This document shows positions 24,276 to 33,451 of a stretch of 64,000 bases of DNA, in pieces. The notes beneath the pieces are model-generated. The model worked only from the letters and a program-made list of their open reading frames with translations, was not told the DNA's origin and ran no database searches. Source of the DNA: Polaromonas glacialis (GTDB lineage Bacteria; Pseudomonadota; Gammaproteobacteria; Burkholderiales; Burkholderiaceae_C); assembly GCF_000709345.1 (NCBI RefSeq), contig NZ_KL448323.1:706242-770241 (forward strand), read 5' to 3'. Every line of letters starts with the position of its first letter. Positions within the stretch are counted from its first letter, which is position 1. The translations under genes and the position numbers were made by a program.

Positions 24276-25048
24276 GCGCGGGCTGGAGCCGGTTCGGCGC
24301 CTGCGTGCTGCTGGCTGCCGGGCTGCTGTGCTGGGAGTTTGTGGCGCGCGCACTGAAGCTGTCGGCGCTGGTGCTGCCGCCGCCATCTGCGGTGCTCGCC
24401 GCGCTGTGGCAGGGCTTGCGCTCCGGCTACTTCTGGCCGCACATCGGCCAGACCATGCTGGAACTGCTGCTCGGGCTGACGGCTGGCTGCGCGCTGGGGC
24501 TGGCCAGCGGCGTGCTGCTGGGCGAATCCGCCGCGCTGCGCCGCCTGCTGATGCCCTATGTGGTGACCAGCCAGGTGGTGCCCAAGCTGGCGCTGGCGCC
24601 CTTGTTCATTGTCTGGTTCGGTTTTGGCATGACCTCGACGGTGGTGATCACCGCGCTGATCTGCTTTTTTCCGTTGATGGAAAACACCATGACCGGCATC
24701 GCGCAGGTCGATGCGCGGCGGCTGGAGCTGTTTCGCATGCTGGGGGCGACGCGCTGGCAGACGCTGCTGCGGCTGAAAATCCCGGCTGGCCTGCCCGGCA
24801 TCCTGGCCGGCTTTCGGGTCGCCGTGGTGCTGGCGCTGGTCGGCGCCGTGGTCGGCGAGTTCATTGGCGGCAGCCAGGGCCTGGGGGCCTTGATCATTGC
24901 GTCGCAGGGCATGATGGACACGCCGCTGATGTTCGCCGTGCTGGTTCTCATCACCTTGCTGGGGCTGGGGCTGTACCAGTTCGCCGTGGCACTTGAAAAA
25001 CGCTTGCTCGCATCACGCTTCACCACTCTCCCAAAGGAAATCAAATAA
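24272..25048 (+). CDS. ABC importer permease (SsuC/ThiX-type)
   Basis: This 258-residue inner-membrane permease has about six helices. The coupling loop reads VDARRLELFRMLGATRWQTL, with GVVVGEF-like GAVVGEFIGGSQGLGALI following. The start is the ATG in the ATGA overlap with the ATPase gene; the frame upstream is antisense-type shadow. It shares one base with the binding-protein start (TAATG), so translation of the importer is coupled. Confidence 0.88.
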   Translation: MSAGWSRFGACVLLAAGLLCWEFVARALKLSALVLPPPSAVLAALWQGLRSGYFWPHIGQTMLELLLGLTAGCALGLASGVLLGESAALRRLLMPYVVTSQVVPKLALAPLFIVWFGFGMTSTVVITALICFFPLMENTMTGIAQVDARRLELFRMLGATRWQTLLRLKIPAGLPGILAGFRVAVVLALVGAVVGEFIGGSQGLGALIIASQGMMDTPLMFAVLVLITLLGLGLYQFAVALEKRLLASRFTTLPKEIK

Positions 25049-26055
25049 TGAAATTAGCCATCGTTCGTTCAGTGGCCGCGCTGGCGGCTGCAACCGTGTT
25101 GAGTCTGGGGTTCGCGGGCGCCGGCCTGGCGGCCTCGCCAGCGGCGCTGGAAAAGGTCGTGGTGGCAGGCTGGAGCAAGCCGATCACGGAAGTCACCAAT
25201 TTGCTGGTCGATGAGGACAAGGGCTTTTTCAAGGCCAAAGGCCTGGACCTGCAGTATGTGCCGGGCGCGGGCGGCGGCGATGCGATTCGCAACATCCTGA
25301 CTGGCCAGGCCGATCTGGCCTTCACCGATCCGGGGTCGTTTTTTGCGGCGCTTGAAAAAGGCGAAAAACTGCGCGCAATTTACGACATCTATCCGCAAAA
25401 TGTGTTCAATGTGGTGTCGCTCAAAAGCCGGAACATCACCAAGCCGGCCGATTTGAAGGGCAAGAAAATTGGCGTCTACAGCTTGTCCAGCGGCACCCGG
25501 CAAAATTTGCTGGTGCTGCTGCACCAGGCCGGCCTGCGCGAATCGGACGTGACGATTGTGGTCACTGGCCTGCTGAACTTTGCGCCGCTGATGCAGGGCC
25601 AGGTCGACGCCACCGCCGCCACCGACACCGGCCTGCTGGTCGGCCGGCAAAAAGGACTGGCTGATGTCAATGTGATGGAGGTCAAAAACCACCTGAACGT
25701 GTCCAGCGACCTGTTTGTGGTGCGCGAGGAAACCTACCAGCAGAAAAAGGAACTGTTGAAAAAATTCCTGGCCGGCTACCGCGACAGCATCAACTGGATG
25801 ATCCAGCAGCCCGAGGAAGCGGCGGCGCTGGCCGTCAGGCGCGCCATTGACGGCAAGGATGCCGCCGTCAACCTGGACGTGATCCGCCTGCGCAACCTGG
25901 CCAGCGTATCCGCCACCACGCAGAAAAAAGGACTGGGCGCCTTTGACATGGACGTGTTGCAAAAAGCCGCCGACACCTACCTGGCGCTGGGCCTGGTGCA
26001 GCGCGCCATCAAGGTCTCCGAGGTGGTGAGCCAAGACCTTCTGCCCGCCAAATGA
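25048..26055 (+). CDS. NMT1/THI5-family periplasmic substrate-binding protein (ThiY-like)
   Basis: This 335-residue protein has a Sec-type signal peptide (hydrophobic run to about residue 28, GAGLAAS). The mature part has VVAGWSKPITEVTNLLVDED, GGGDAIRNILTGQADLAFTDPGSFF, and KKIGVYSLSSGTRQN. This is the NMT1/THI5-like fold, which includes binders of formylaminopyrimidine, hydroxymethylpyrimidine, sulfonates and nitrate. The riboswitch upstream makes a thiamine pyrimidine (or thiazole) derivative the best guess. Its stop overlaps the SDR gene by 4 nt. Confidence 0.88.
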   Translation: MKLAIVRSVAALAAATVLSLGFAGAGLAASPAALEKVVVAGWSKPITEVTNLLVDEDKGFFKAKGLDLQYVPGAGGGDAIRNILTGQADLAFTDPGSFFAALEKGEKLRAIYDIYPQNVFNVVSLKSRNITKPADLKGKKIGVYSLSSGTRQNLLVLLHQAGLRESDVTIVVTGLLNFAPLMQGQVDATAATDTGLLVGRQKGLADVNVMEVKNHLNVSSDLFVVREETYQQKKELLKKFLAGYRDSINWMIQQPEEAAALAVRRAIDGKDAAVNLDVIRLRNLASVSATTQKKGLGAFDMDVLQKAADTYLALGLVQRAIKVSEVVSQDLLPAK

Positions 26056-26837
26056 GCCAGGCAGCGGCCATGAAGTTCCAGGGCCAGGTGGTCCTCGTCA
26101 CGGGGGCCAGCCGGGGCATTGGCGCGGCCATCGCGCTGGCGTTTGCCCGCGAGGGCGCGCTGGTGGTCGTGAACTACCTGCACAACGCGGCGGCGGCGGC
26201 CGACGTGGTGGCGCGCTGCAAGGCGCTGGGCGGCGACGCCTGGGCGATTCAGGCCGATGTGTGCTCGGAAGCCGCAGTGCAGGCCATGGTGGCGCAGATT
26301 CTGGACGAAGCCGGCAAGCTGGACGTGGTGGTCAACAATGCCTTCAAGGCCTTCACCTTCGACCCCGAGCAGCGCAAGATGTTCTGGGAACTGGCTTGGT
26401 CCGACTACGAAGCCCAGCTCGACGGGGCGGTTCACGCCGTCTACAACGTCTGCCAGGCGGCGCTGCCGCATTTCAGGCAGCGCGCCCGGGGCTGCATCGT
26501 CAACCTGGTGAGCGACCTGGTCGAGCGGCCCCTGGTGCCTTACCACGACTACACCACGGCCAAGTCGGCGCTGGTTGGCTTCAGCCGCAACCTGGCGGTG
26601 GAACTGGGGCCGCTGGGCATACGCGTGAACTGCGTGGCGCCCGGCCTGGTCTACCCGACCCAGGCCAGCCTGGCTACCCGCGAAGAGGTCAAGGCGCAGA
26701 TCATGGGCCAGACCCCGCTGCGCAGAATCGCCACGCCCGACGATGTGGCCGGGCCGGTGCTGTTTCTGGCGTCGGACTGGAGCCGCTTCATGACCGGCCA
26801 GGTGCTGTTCGTGGACGGCGGCCTGGTGATGAAATAA
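26052..26837 (+). CDS. short-chain dehydrogenase/reductase (FabG-like)
   Basis: This 261-residue classical SDR has cofactor loop VTGASRGIGAAIA, NNAF in place of NNAG, catalytic Ser in NLVSDLVERP, and YTTAK holding Tyr and Lys, then GIRVNCVAPGLV and a typical C-terminus MTGQVLFVDGGLV. It probably uses NADP(H), with no acidic residue after strand two. It is the last gene of the riboswitch operon, overlapping the binding-protein gene by 4 nt. In a salvage pathway it could reduce the LuxC-made aldehyde to the alcohol. Confidence 0.88.
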   Translation: MSQAAAMKFQGQVVLVTGASRGIGAAIALAFAREGALVVVNYLHNAAAAADVVARCKALGGDAWAIQADVCSEAAVQAMVAQILDEAGKLDVVVNNAFKAFTFDPEQRKMFWELAWSDYEAQLDGAVHAVYNVCQAALPHFRQRARGCIVNLVSDLVERPLVPYHDYTTAKSALVGFSRNLAVELGPLGIRVNCVAPGLVYPTQASLATREEVKAQIMGQTPLRRIATPDDVAGPVLFLASDWSRFMTGQVLFVDGGLVMK

Positions 26838-26931
26838 GCCCCTGCGCCGGCGCGACGGACGCTGAAAAGCCCGCTTGCGTTCTTGTCTTCCATGCCCAGC
26901 GACCAGACCGCGTGGCCTAAACTACCGGTCT

Positions 26932-28005
26932 ATGTCTGAAAAAATGCTGGTGTTGGGAATTGAGTCGTCGTGCGACGAAACGGGCGTGGCCCTGGTGCAA
27001 ACGCGCGGGCAGGATGCGCCAATCTTGCTGGCCGATGCGCTGTACAGCCAGATCGCCATGCACCAGCCCTTTGGCGGCGTGGTGCCAGAGCTGGCCAGCC
27101 GCGACCACATCCGGCGCGTGCTGCCGCTGACGCGGGAGGTCATGCAGCGGGCGCAGCGCGCGCTGGCAGAGGTTGATGTGGTGGCCTACACGCGCGGCCC
27201 GGGCCTGGCGGGCGCGCTGCTGGTAGGCGCCGGCGTGGCGTGCTCGCTGGCCGCCGCGCTGGGCAAGCCTGCGATGGGCGTTCACCATCTGGAAGGCCAC
27301 CTGCTGTCTCCATTTCTCAGCGCCGACCCGCCCGAGTTTCCGTTTGTCGCGCTGCTGGTGTCGGGCGGCCACACCCAGCTGATGCGCGTGGACCGCGTCG
27401 GCAGCTACGAGATGCTCGGTGAAACCATCGACGACGCGGCCGGCGAGGCCTTCGACAAGTCGGCCAAGCTGATGGGCCTGCCGTATCCCGGCGGGTCGCA
27501 CCTGGCCAGGCTGGCGCTGGGCGGAGACGGCGCGGCCTTCAAGCTGCCGCGCCCGCTGCTGCACAGCGGCAACCTCGATTTTTCATTCTCCGGCCTGAAA
27601 ACTGCAGTGCTGACGCAGGCGAAAAAACTCGGCCCCGAACTGGAAAGCCGCAAGGCCGACCTGGCCGCGTCCACGCAGGCGGCGATTGTCGAGGTGCTGG
27701 TGAAGAAAACGCTGGCTGCCTTGTCGCAGACCGCGCTCAAGCGGCTGGTGGTGGCGGGCGGCGTCGGCGCCAATGCCTTGCTGCGCAGCCAGCTCGATGC
27801 CGCCTGCCGGCAGCGCGGCATTCGCGTGCATTACCCCGAACTGGCGTTTTGCACCGACAACGGCGCCATGATCGCGATGGCGGCAGGCATGCGGCTGCAG
27901 GCCGGGCTGGTCGATCTGCCCATGCTTCAGGGCCGCTACGCCTTTGACGTGAAGCCGCGCTGGAACCTTTCGGAATTCCTGCCCGGACCCGTCCCGGCAG
28001 GCTGA
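26932..28005 (+). CDS. tsaD: tRNA N6-adenosine threonylcarbamoyltransferase
   Basis: This 357-residue enzyme transfers threonylcarbamoyl to A37 of ANN-decoding tRNAs. It has the N-terminal [15 protein letters not shown], metal ligands in [27 protein letters not shown], and [10 protein letters not shown]. The start is at MSEKMLVLG; the longer frame to 26875 has no family match. Length is normal. Confidence 0.96.
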   Translation: MSEKMLVLGIESSCDETGVALVQTRGQDAPILLADALYSQIAMHQPFGGVVPELASRDHIRRVLPLTREVMQRAQRALAEVDVVAYTRGPGLAGALLVGAGVACSLAAALGKPAMGVHHLEGHLLSPFLSADPPEFPFVALLVSGGHTQLMRVDRVGSYEMLGETIDDAAGEAFDKSAKLMGLPYPGGSHLARLALGGDGAAFKLPRPLLHSGNLDFSFSGLKTAVLTQAKKLGPELESRKADLAASTQAAIVEVLVKKTLAALSQTALKRLVVAGGVGANALLRSQLDAACRQRGIRVHYPELAFCTDNGAMIAMAAGMRLQAGLVDLPMLQGRYAFDVKPRWNLSEFLPGPVPAG

Positions 28006-28092
28006 ACGCCCGCTACGTTCCGCCGGGGCTGGGCCATGTCAGGCTGGCGCCGGCTTGAGATTCCAACAATACAGGACTTTTTCTCTTTTCTT

Positions 28093-29358
28093 ATGCGAAC
28101 TCTTTTCAAATCCACCACCGCCGCCCTGGGCCTGGGCCTTTCATTGCTGGCCCAGGCGCAGCCCGCTGCCCAGCCGCCGGTGCGCATCGCGCTGATCGAA
28201 AGCCTGTCCGGCGCCTTTGCCAATACCGGCGAGGCCGTGTTCCGCAACCTGGTCTGGGCCACTGAACGCGTCAATGCGCGCGGCGGTGTCAAGCTGGCCG
28301 ACGGCGCGCACACCCTGGCCGTTGAACGCTATGACAACAAGGGCCAGAACGAGGAAGCGCTGGCCGCGCTGCGCTCGGCCATCGACGACGGCGTGACGGT
28401 GATCGCGCAGGGCAATTCGTCGTCGGTGGCGGCGGCGCTGATCGACGCCATCAACAAGCACAACGAACGCGAGCCGGGCAAGCGGGTGCTTTTCCTGAAC
28501 TATTCGGCGGTCGATCCCATCCTGACGAACGAGAAATGTAGTTTCTGGCATTTCCGCTTCGACGCCCATGCCGACATGCGCATGGCCGCGCTGATGGACG
28601 TGTTCAAGGACGACGCGGCGGTCAAGAAGGTCTACCTGATCGGCCAGGACTACAGCTTCGGCCAGGCCGTGCTGCGCGAAGGGCGCAAGCAGATCGCGGC
28701 GCAGCGGCCCGATGTGCAGATCGTCGGCGACGAATTGCATCCGATCGGCCGCGTCAAGGATTTCATTCCGTATGCGGTCAAGATCAAGTCCAGCGGCGCG
28801 CAGGCAGTGCTGACCGGCAATTGGGGCAACGACCTGACGCTGCTCATCAAGGCGGCCAGGGAAGTCGGCTACGAAGGCAAGTTCTACACCTTCTACGGCA
28901 ATGCGCTGGGGGTTCCCGCTGCGCTGGGCGATGCCGGCGTCGGCAAGGTGATCGCCGTGGCCGACTGGTTCCCTAACACGCCGGGCGCGGCGTCCGAGAA
29001 TTTTTACCAGTCGTTTCGCCAGCGCTTTCCCCGGCCGCAGGACGACTATGTCCACATGCGCATGCAGCTGATGGTGGAAACGCTCGCCCAGAGCCTGGAG
29101 AAAGCCGGCAGCAGCGAAGCTGGCGCCGTCGCCGCGCAGATGGAAAAGGCCACAGTGGACTTTTCCGGCTTCAAGGGCCGCATGCGCGCCACCGACCACC
29201 AGTTCCAGCAGCCGCTGGCCGTCGCCATGATGGACCGGCAGGGCGCGCCAGGCACGAAGTTCGATGTCGAGGGTTCAGGCTACGGTTTTCGCGTCATCAA
29301 GACGATTTCTGCGCAGCGCGCCGAGCAGCCGACCAGTTGCACGATGGCGCGGCCATAA
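28093..29358 (+). CDS. branched-chain amino acid-type ABC transporter substrate-binding protein
   Basis: This 421-residue periplasmic-binding protein of the LivJ/LivK (type I) family has a signal peptide MRTLFKSTTAALGLGLSLLAQA. Conserved blocks are IALIESLSGAFANTGEAV, GNSSSVAAALIDAINKHN, VYLIGQDYSFGQAVLREG and GNWGNDLTLLIKAA. No permease or ATPase gene is adjacent, so it is an orphan component. The ligand is not predictable; many such orphans in this family bind aromatic acids or amides. Confidence 0.85.
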   Translation: MRTLFKSTTAALGLGLSLLAQAQPAAQPPVRIALIESLSGAFANTGEAVFRNLVWATERVNARGGVKLADGAHTLAVERYDNKGQNEEALAALRSAIDDGVTVIAQGNSSSVAAALIDAINKHNEREPGKRVLFLNYSAVDPILTNEKCSFWHFRFDAHADMRMAALMDVFKDDAAVKKVYLIGQDYSFGQAVLREGRKQIAAQRPDVQIVGDELHPIGRVKDFIPYAVKIKSSGAQAVLTGNWGNDLTLLIKAAREVGYEGKFYTFYGNALGVPAALGDAGVGKVIAVADWFPNTPGAASENFYQSFRQRFPRPQDDYVHMRMQLMVETLAQSLEKAGSSEAGAVAAQMEKATVDFSGFKGRMRATDHQFQQPLAVAMMDRQGAPGTKFDVEGSGYGFRVIKTISAQRAEQPTSCTMARP

Positions 29359-29393
29359 GCCTCTGATACCCGTTCAACCATAAGAAGGCAGGC

Positions 29394-30581
29394 ATGAGAC
29401 AGTCAGTTTTGAACCTTGAAGAGTCGATGATCCGCCAGGTGGCCAATGCGGGCATGGGGCGCAGCGATGTGCTGAAGTTCTGGTTTGGCGAAAGCGACGA
29501 GACGACGCCCGCTTTCATCACGGACGCCGCCATCGCTTCGCTGCAGCAGGGCGAGACGTTTTATTCCCACAATCTCGGCTTGCCGGAATTGCGCGACGCC
29601 ATTGCCGGGTATTCGACAGGCTTGCGCTACCCGGGCGCCGCACCGATTGCCGCCGGCCGTATCGCCGTGACCTCGGGCGGCGTCAATGCGCTGATGCTCG
29701 CCGTGCAGGCGCTGGTCGATGCCGGCGACGAGGTGGTGGCGGTGACGCCGGTCTGGCCGAACTTGACGGCGCAGCCACTGATCATGGGCGCTGACCTGCG
29801 CTGCGTCAGCCTCAAGCCGGTGGCAGGCGAATGGCAGCTCGACATGGCCGAACTGCTTGCCGCCATCACGCCGGCCACCAGGCTGCTGATCGTCAATGCA
29901 CCGAACAATCCGACTGGCTGGACGCTGAGCCGGGAAGAACAGGCTTCGATCCTGGCGCATTGTCGCACGACCGGCACCTGGATTCTGGCCGACGAGGTCT
30001 ATGAGCGCCTGTACTTCGAGCCGACGCCCAACGGCTGCGCGCCCAGCTTCCTGGATATTGCCGATTCCGAAGACCGGCTGGTGGTCGCCCACAGTTTTTC
30101 CAAGAGCTTCCTGATGACCGGCTGGCGTCTGGGCTGGCTGGTGATGCCGCCCAGCATGACGCCGCACATGGGCAAGCTGGTCGAATTCAACACCTCCTGC
30201 GCGCCGGTGTTCATCCAGCGTGCCGGGCTGGTCGCGTTGCAGGGGACCAACGACGTCACGCCACAACTGGTAGCGCACCTGAAAACCTGCCGCGATACGC
30301 TGGTGCCGCTGCTGCAGGCACTGCCCGGTGTGGAAGTGGCCACGCCCAAGGGCGGCATGTACGCTTTTTTCAGGCTGTCCGACCAAGACCGATTCGGTGA
30401 TTCGCTGGAAACCGCCAAGCGTCTGGTGGTCGAGGCCGGACTCGGCCTGGCGCCAGGCAATGCCTTCATGGTCAATCCCGGTCCTGATGCCCAGGGCTGG
30501 CTGCGCTGGTGTTTTGCCAGCCGGGATGTGGCCCGCTTGTCGCAGGGCGTCGATCGGCTCAAGCGCTGGCTTACGCTATAA
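29394..30581 (+). CDS. class I/II pyridoxal-phosphate aminotransferase
   Basis: This 395-residue fold-type I aminotransferase has NNPTGWTLSREE, ILADEVYERLYF and the PLP lysine in HSFSKSFLMTGWRLGW. Substrate is uncertain within the AspC/ArAT-like subgroup. AAGAAGG lies 8 nt before the ATG. Its stop codon falls inside the rpsO -10 box. Confidence 0.88.
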   Translation: MRQSVLNLEESMIRQVANAGMGRSDVLKFWFGESDETTPAFITDAAIASLQQGETFYSHNLGLPELRDAIAGYSTGLRYPGAAPIAAGRIAVTSGGVNALMLAVQALVDAGDEVVAVTPVWPNLTAQPLIMGADLRCVSLKPVAGEWQLDMAELLAAITPATRLLIVNAPNNPTGWTLSREEQASILAHCRTTGTWILADEVYERLYFEPTPNGCAPSFLDIADSEDRLVVAHSFSKSFLMTGWRLGWLVMPPSMTPHMGKLVEFNTSCAPVFIQRAGLVALQGTNDVTPQLVAHLKTCRDTLVPLLQALPGVEVATPKGGMYAFFRLSDQDRFGDSLETAKRLVVEAGLGLAPGNAFMVNPGPDAQGWLRWCFASRDVARLSQGVDRLKRWLTL

Positions 30582-30582
30582 T
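30577..30582 (+). promoter_or_regulatory. -10 box of the rpsO promoter
   Basis: A perfect TATAAT overlaps the TAA stop of the preceding aminotransferase gene. The -35 region is weak (ATCGGC at 18 bp spacing). The transcript would carry a ~130-nt rpsO leader. Confidence 0.6.
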
Positions 30583-30719
30583 CCGAAGTTCCGCGCTACA
30601 TGCGGCGGCTTGAAAAAGCAGCTTGCAACCGCCGGAAATCACGACGAAAGCGGTCAAGTCCCAATCGTGGGAACACTGCTTCGCTCGCCAGTCGCAACAC
30701 CGTTGCAAGAGGAAAAACC

Positions 30720-30986
30720 ATGATCGCAAAATCAATCAAGGCCGAAATTGTCAAGGACAACGCCCGTTCCGCCACAGACACCGGCAGTCCTGAAGTCCAG
30801 GTCGGCCTGCTGACCGGCCGCATCAATGAATTGATGCCCCACTTCAAGACCCATGCAAAAGATCACCACGGCCGCCGTGGCCTGCTGCGCATGGTTAGCC
30901 GCCGCCGCAAGCTGCTGGACTACCTGAAGTCCCGCGACGCCGCCCGTTACATCGCGCTGATCGCCAAGCTTGGCCTGCGTAAATAA
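30720..30986 (+). CDS. rpsO: 30S ribosomal protein S15
   Basis: This 88-residue protein binds 16S rRNA helices 20-22. It has [39 protein letters not shown], all characteristic. The ATG follows AGAGGAAAAACC. The frame upstream to 30600 is leader sequence. It is followed by a terminator and then pnp, the conserved rpsO-pnp order. Confidence 0.98.
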   Translation: MIAKSIKAEIVKDNARSATDTGSPEVQVGLLTGRINELMPHFKTHAKDHHGRRGLLRMVSRRRKLLDYLKSRDAARYIALIAKLGLRK

Positions 30987-31005
30987 TCGGTAAACCCATC
31001 GACAA

Positions 31006-31038
31006 GCGCCTGAGTTAGTTCACTAGCTCAGGCGTTTT
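31006..31038 (+). terminator. intrinsic terminator between rpsO and pnp
   Basis: CGCCTGAG pairs with CTCAGGCG and continues through a T-G pair and TAG/CTA to a TTCA loop, a 12-bp stem, followed by TTTT. The short T tract suggests partial termination with read-through into pnp. Confidence 0.85.
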
Positions 31039-31069
31039 GCACTTTAAAACTGCAAATAACGTATTCACC

Positions 31070-31098
31070 TTCAGGCGCGCTGCTTTGGCGCACCTGAA
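31070..31098 (+). other. hairpin in the pnp leader
   Basis: TTCAGG-C-GCGC pairs with GCGC-A-CCTGAA around TGCTTTG, a stem of about ten pairs with one mismatch. In E. coli the pnp leader carries an RNase III-cleaved stem that allows autoregulation; this hairpin is a candidate equivalent. The rest of 31099-31262 shows nothing clear. Confidence 0.45.
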
Positions 31099-31262
31099 AA
31101 TTTCGGAGCAAGGCCCAGCGAACACGCGCTGTGTCATTCCACAAGACAAGCCCTGCAATTTCTTGATTTCAGGCGTTTTATGGAATGGCATCGTGTTCAG
31201 CCAGCCGCAGCTCCGGGCTTTCGGCACCGCCTCACGTGCCTTGAACAAACGGAGAACAGAAC

Positions 31263-33374
31263 ATGAGCATTTTCAACAAAGTCACCAAGTCCTTTCAGTG
31301 GGGCCAGCACAAGGTCACGATGGAAACCGGCGAAATGGCGCGCCAGTCCGGCGGCGCCGTGCTGCTCGACATGGACGGCACCGTCGTGCTGGCCACCGTG
31401 GTCGCCAAGAAGGATGCCAAGCCCGGCCAGGATTTTTTCCCGCTGACCGTTGACTACCTGGAAAAGACCTACGCCGCAGGCCGCATTCCCGGCAGCTTCT
31501 TCAAGCGCGAAGGCCGCCCGAGCGAATTCGAAACCCTGACCTCGCGCCTGATCGACCGCCCGATCCGCCCGCTGTTTCCTGAAGGCTTCTTCAATGAAGT
31601 GCAGGTCGTCATCCATGTGCTGTCGCTCAATCCTGAAGTCGAGGGCGACATTCCCGCGCTGATCGCTTCGAGCGCCGCGCTGGCGATTTCCGGCATCCCG
31701 TTCAACGGCCCGATCGGCGCTGCCCGCGTGGCCTGCATCGGCGGCGAGTTTGTGCTCAATCCCGGCAAGACCCAGCTGAAGGATTCGACGATGGACTTGG
31801 TCGTGGCCGGTACCGAAGCCGCCGTGCTGATGGTCGAGTCCGAAGCCAAGCAGCTGTCCGAAGAAATCATGCTGGCCGCCATCGTTTTCGGCCACGAGCA
31901 GGGAAACATCGCCATCAACGCCATCCACGAACTGGTGCGCGATGCCGGCAAGCCGGTCTGGGACTGGCAGGCGCCCGCCAAGGACGACGTGCTGATCGCC
32001 AAGGTCGGCGCCCTGGCTGAAGAAAAGTTGCGCGCCGCCTACCAGATTCGCAACAAGCAGGCCCGCACGCAGGCCACGCGCGAAGTGACGACCTGGACCA
32101 AGATGGGCCTGAAGGCCGAAGGCGTCGAATTCGACGGCGTGGCCGTTGAAGGCATGCTGTTCGACATCGAAGCCAAGATCGTCCGCAGCCAGATCCTGGC
32201 CGGCGACCCGCGCATCGACGGCCGCGACACGCGCACCGTGCGTCCGATCGAAATCCGCAACAGCGTGCTGCCGCGCACCCACGGCTCGGCCCTGTTCACG
32301 CGTGGCGAAACCCAGGCGCTGGTCGTCACCACGCTCGGCACCGAGCGCGACGCGCAGCGCATCGACGCCTTGAGCGGCGACTACGAAGACCGCTTCATGC
32401 TGCACTACAACATGCCTCCGTTCGCCACCGGCGAAACCGGCCGCGTGGGCAGCCCGAAACGCCGCGAGATCGGCCACGGCCGCCTGGCCAAGCGCGCGCT
32501 GATCGCCGTGCTGCCTTCAAAAGAAGAGTTTCCGTACACCATGCGCGTGGTTTCGGAAATTACAGAATCGAATGGCTCCTCGTCGATGGCGTCGGTCTGC
32601 GGTGGCTGCCTGTCGCTGATGGATGCCGGCGTTCCCATGAAAGCGCACGTGGCCGGTATCGCTATGGGCCTGATCAAGGAAGACAACCGTTTCGCCGTGC
32701 TGACCGACATCCTGGGCGACGAAGATCACCTGGGCGACATGGACTTCAAGGTCGCCGGCACGACGTTCGGCATCACCGCGCTGCAGATGGACATCAAGAT
32801 CCAGGGCATCACCAAGGAAATCATGCAGGTCGCGCTGGCGCAGGCCAAGGAAGCCCGCATGCACATCCTGGGCAAGATGCAGGAAGCCATGGGCCAGGCG
32901 AATGCCGAAGTCTCTGATTTCGCGCCACGCCTGTACGTGATGAAGATCAACCCCGAGAAGATCCGCGACGTGATCGGCAAGGGCGGCGCCGTCATCCGCG
33001 CGCTGACCGAGGAAACCGGCACGCAGATCAACATCGAGGAAGACGGCACCATCACCATCGCCTCGAACGACAGCGCCAAGGCCGACGAAGCCAAGCGCCG
33101 CATTGCCGAGATCACCGCCGAAGTCGAAATCGGCAAGGTCTACGAAGGCGCGATCACCAAGATCCTCGACTTCGGTGCGCTGGTCAACCTGATGCCCGGC
33201 AAGGACGGCCTGCTGCATATCAGCCAAATTGCGCACGAGCGCGTCGAGCGGGTCACCGACTACCTCCAGGAAGGCCAGATCATCAAGGTCAAGGTTCTGG
33301 AAACCGATGAAAAAGGCCGCGTCAAGCTGTCGATGAAGGCCTTGCTGGACCGTCCTGTCCACAACCAGGGCTGA
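31263..33374 (+). CDS. pnp: polyribonucleotide nucleotidyltransferase (PNPase)
   Basis: This 703-residue phosphorolytic 3'-5' exoribonuclease has two RNase PH domains ([42 protein letters not shown] [16 protein letters not shown]), then a KH domain ([20 protein letters not shown]) and an S1 domain ([18 protein letters not shown]). GGAGAAC precedes the ATG. Length is typical. Confidence 0.98.
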   Translation: MSIFNKVTKSFQWGQHKVTMETGEMARQSGGAVLLDMDGTVVLATVVAKKDAKPGQDFFPLTVDYLEKTYAAGRIPGSFFKREGRPSEFETLTSRLIDRPIRPLFPEGFFNEVQVVIHVLSLNPEVEGDIPALIASSAALAISGIPFNGPIGAARVACIGGEFVLNPGKTQLKDSTMDLVVAGTEAAVLMVESEAKQLSEEIMLAAIVFGHEQGNIAINAIHELVRDAGKPVWDWQAPAKDDVLIAKVGALAEEKLRAAYQIRNKQARTQATREVTTWTKMGLKAEGVEFDGVAVEGMLFDIEAKIVRSQILAGDPRIDGRDTRTVRPIEIRNSVLPRTHGSALFTRGETQALVVTTLGTERDAQRIDALSGDYEDRFMLHYNMPPFATGETGRVGSPKRREIGHGRLAKRALIAVLPSKEEFPYTMRVVSEITESNGSSSMASVCGGCLSLMDAGVPMKAHVAGIAMGLIKEDNRFAVLTDILGDEDHLGDMDFKVAGTTFGITALQMDIKIQGITKEIMQVALAQAKEARMHILGKMQEAMGQANAEVSDFAPRLYVMKINPEKIRDVIGKGGAVIRALTEETGTQINIEEDGTITIASNDSAKADEAKRRIAEITAEVEIGKVYEGAITKILDFGALVNLMPGKDGLLHISQIAHERVERVTDYLQEGQIIKVKVLETDEKGRVKLSMKALLDRPVHNQG

Positions 33375-33379
33375 TCGGT

Positions 33380-33410
33380 ATTTGCTATTAATTTTGTAGC
33401 TGCTTGCGCA
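33380..33410. repeat. copy of the dispersed palindromic repeat
   Basis: TTTGCTATTAATTTTGTAGC followed by TGCTTGCGCATATGGG matches the repeat core. It lies in the 77-bp gap between pnp and the quinone oxidoreductase gene. Confidence 0.6.
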
Positions 33411-33451
33411 TATGGGACGTTCGCAAATGGCACAAATGATTAAGAAAAAGC

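Noticed and set aside
21762-24386. 874-codon open frame on the minus strand opposite the luxE-luxC-ATPase genes
   Set aside because: It is antisense to three genes with clear families; its Arg/His/Gln-rich composition is typical of a GC-rich shadow frame.
23529-26055. aliphatic sulfonate (ssu) or taurine importer
   Set aside because: No monooxygenase or sulfur gene is linked, and TPP control favours a thiamine-related substrate. Not fully excluded.
31039-31262. possible small gene between rpsO and pnp
   Set aside because: The open frames are the pnp leader with a hairpin; no family match.
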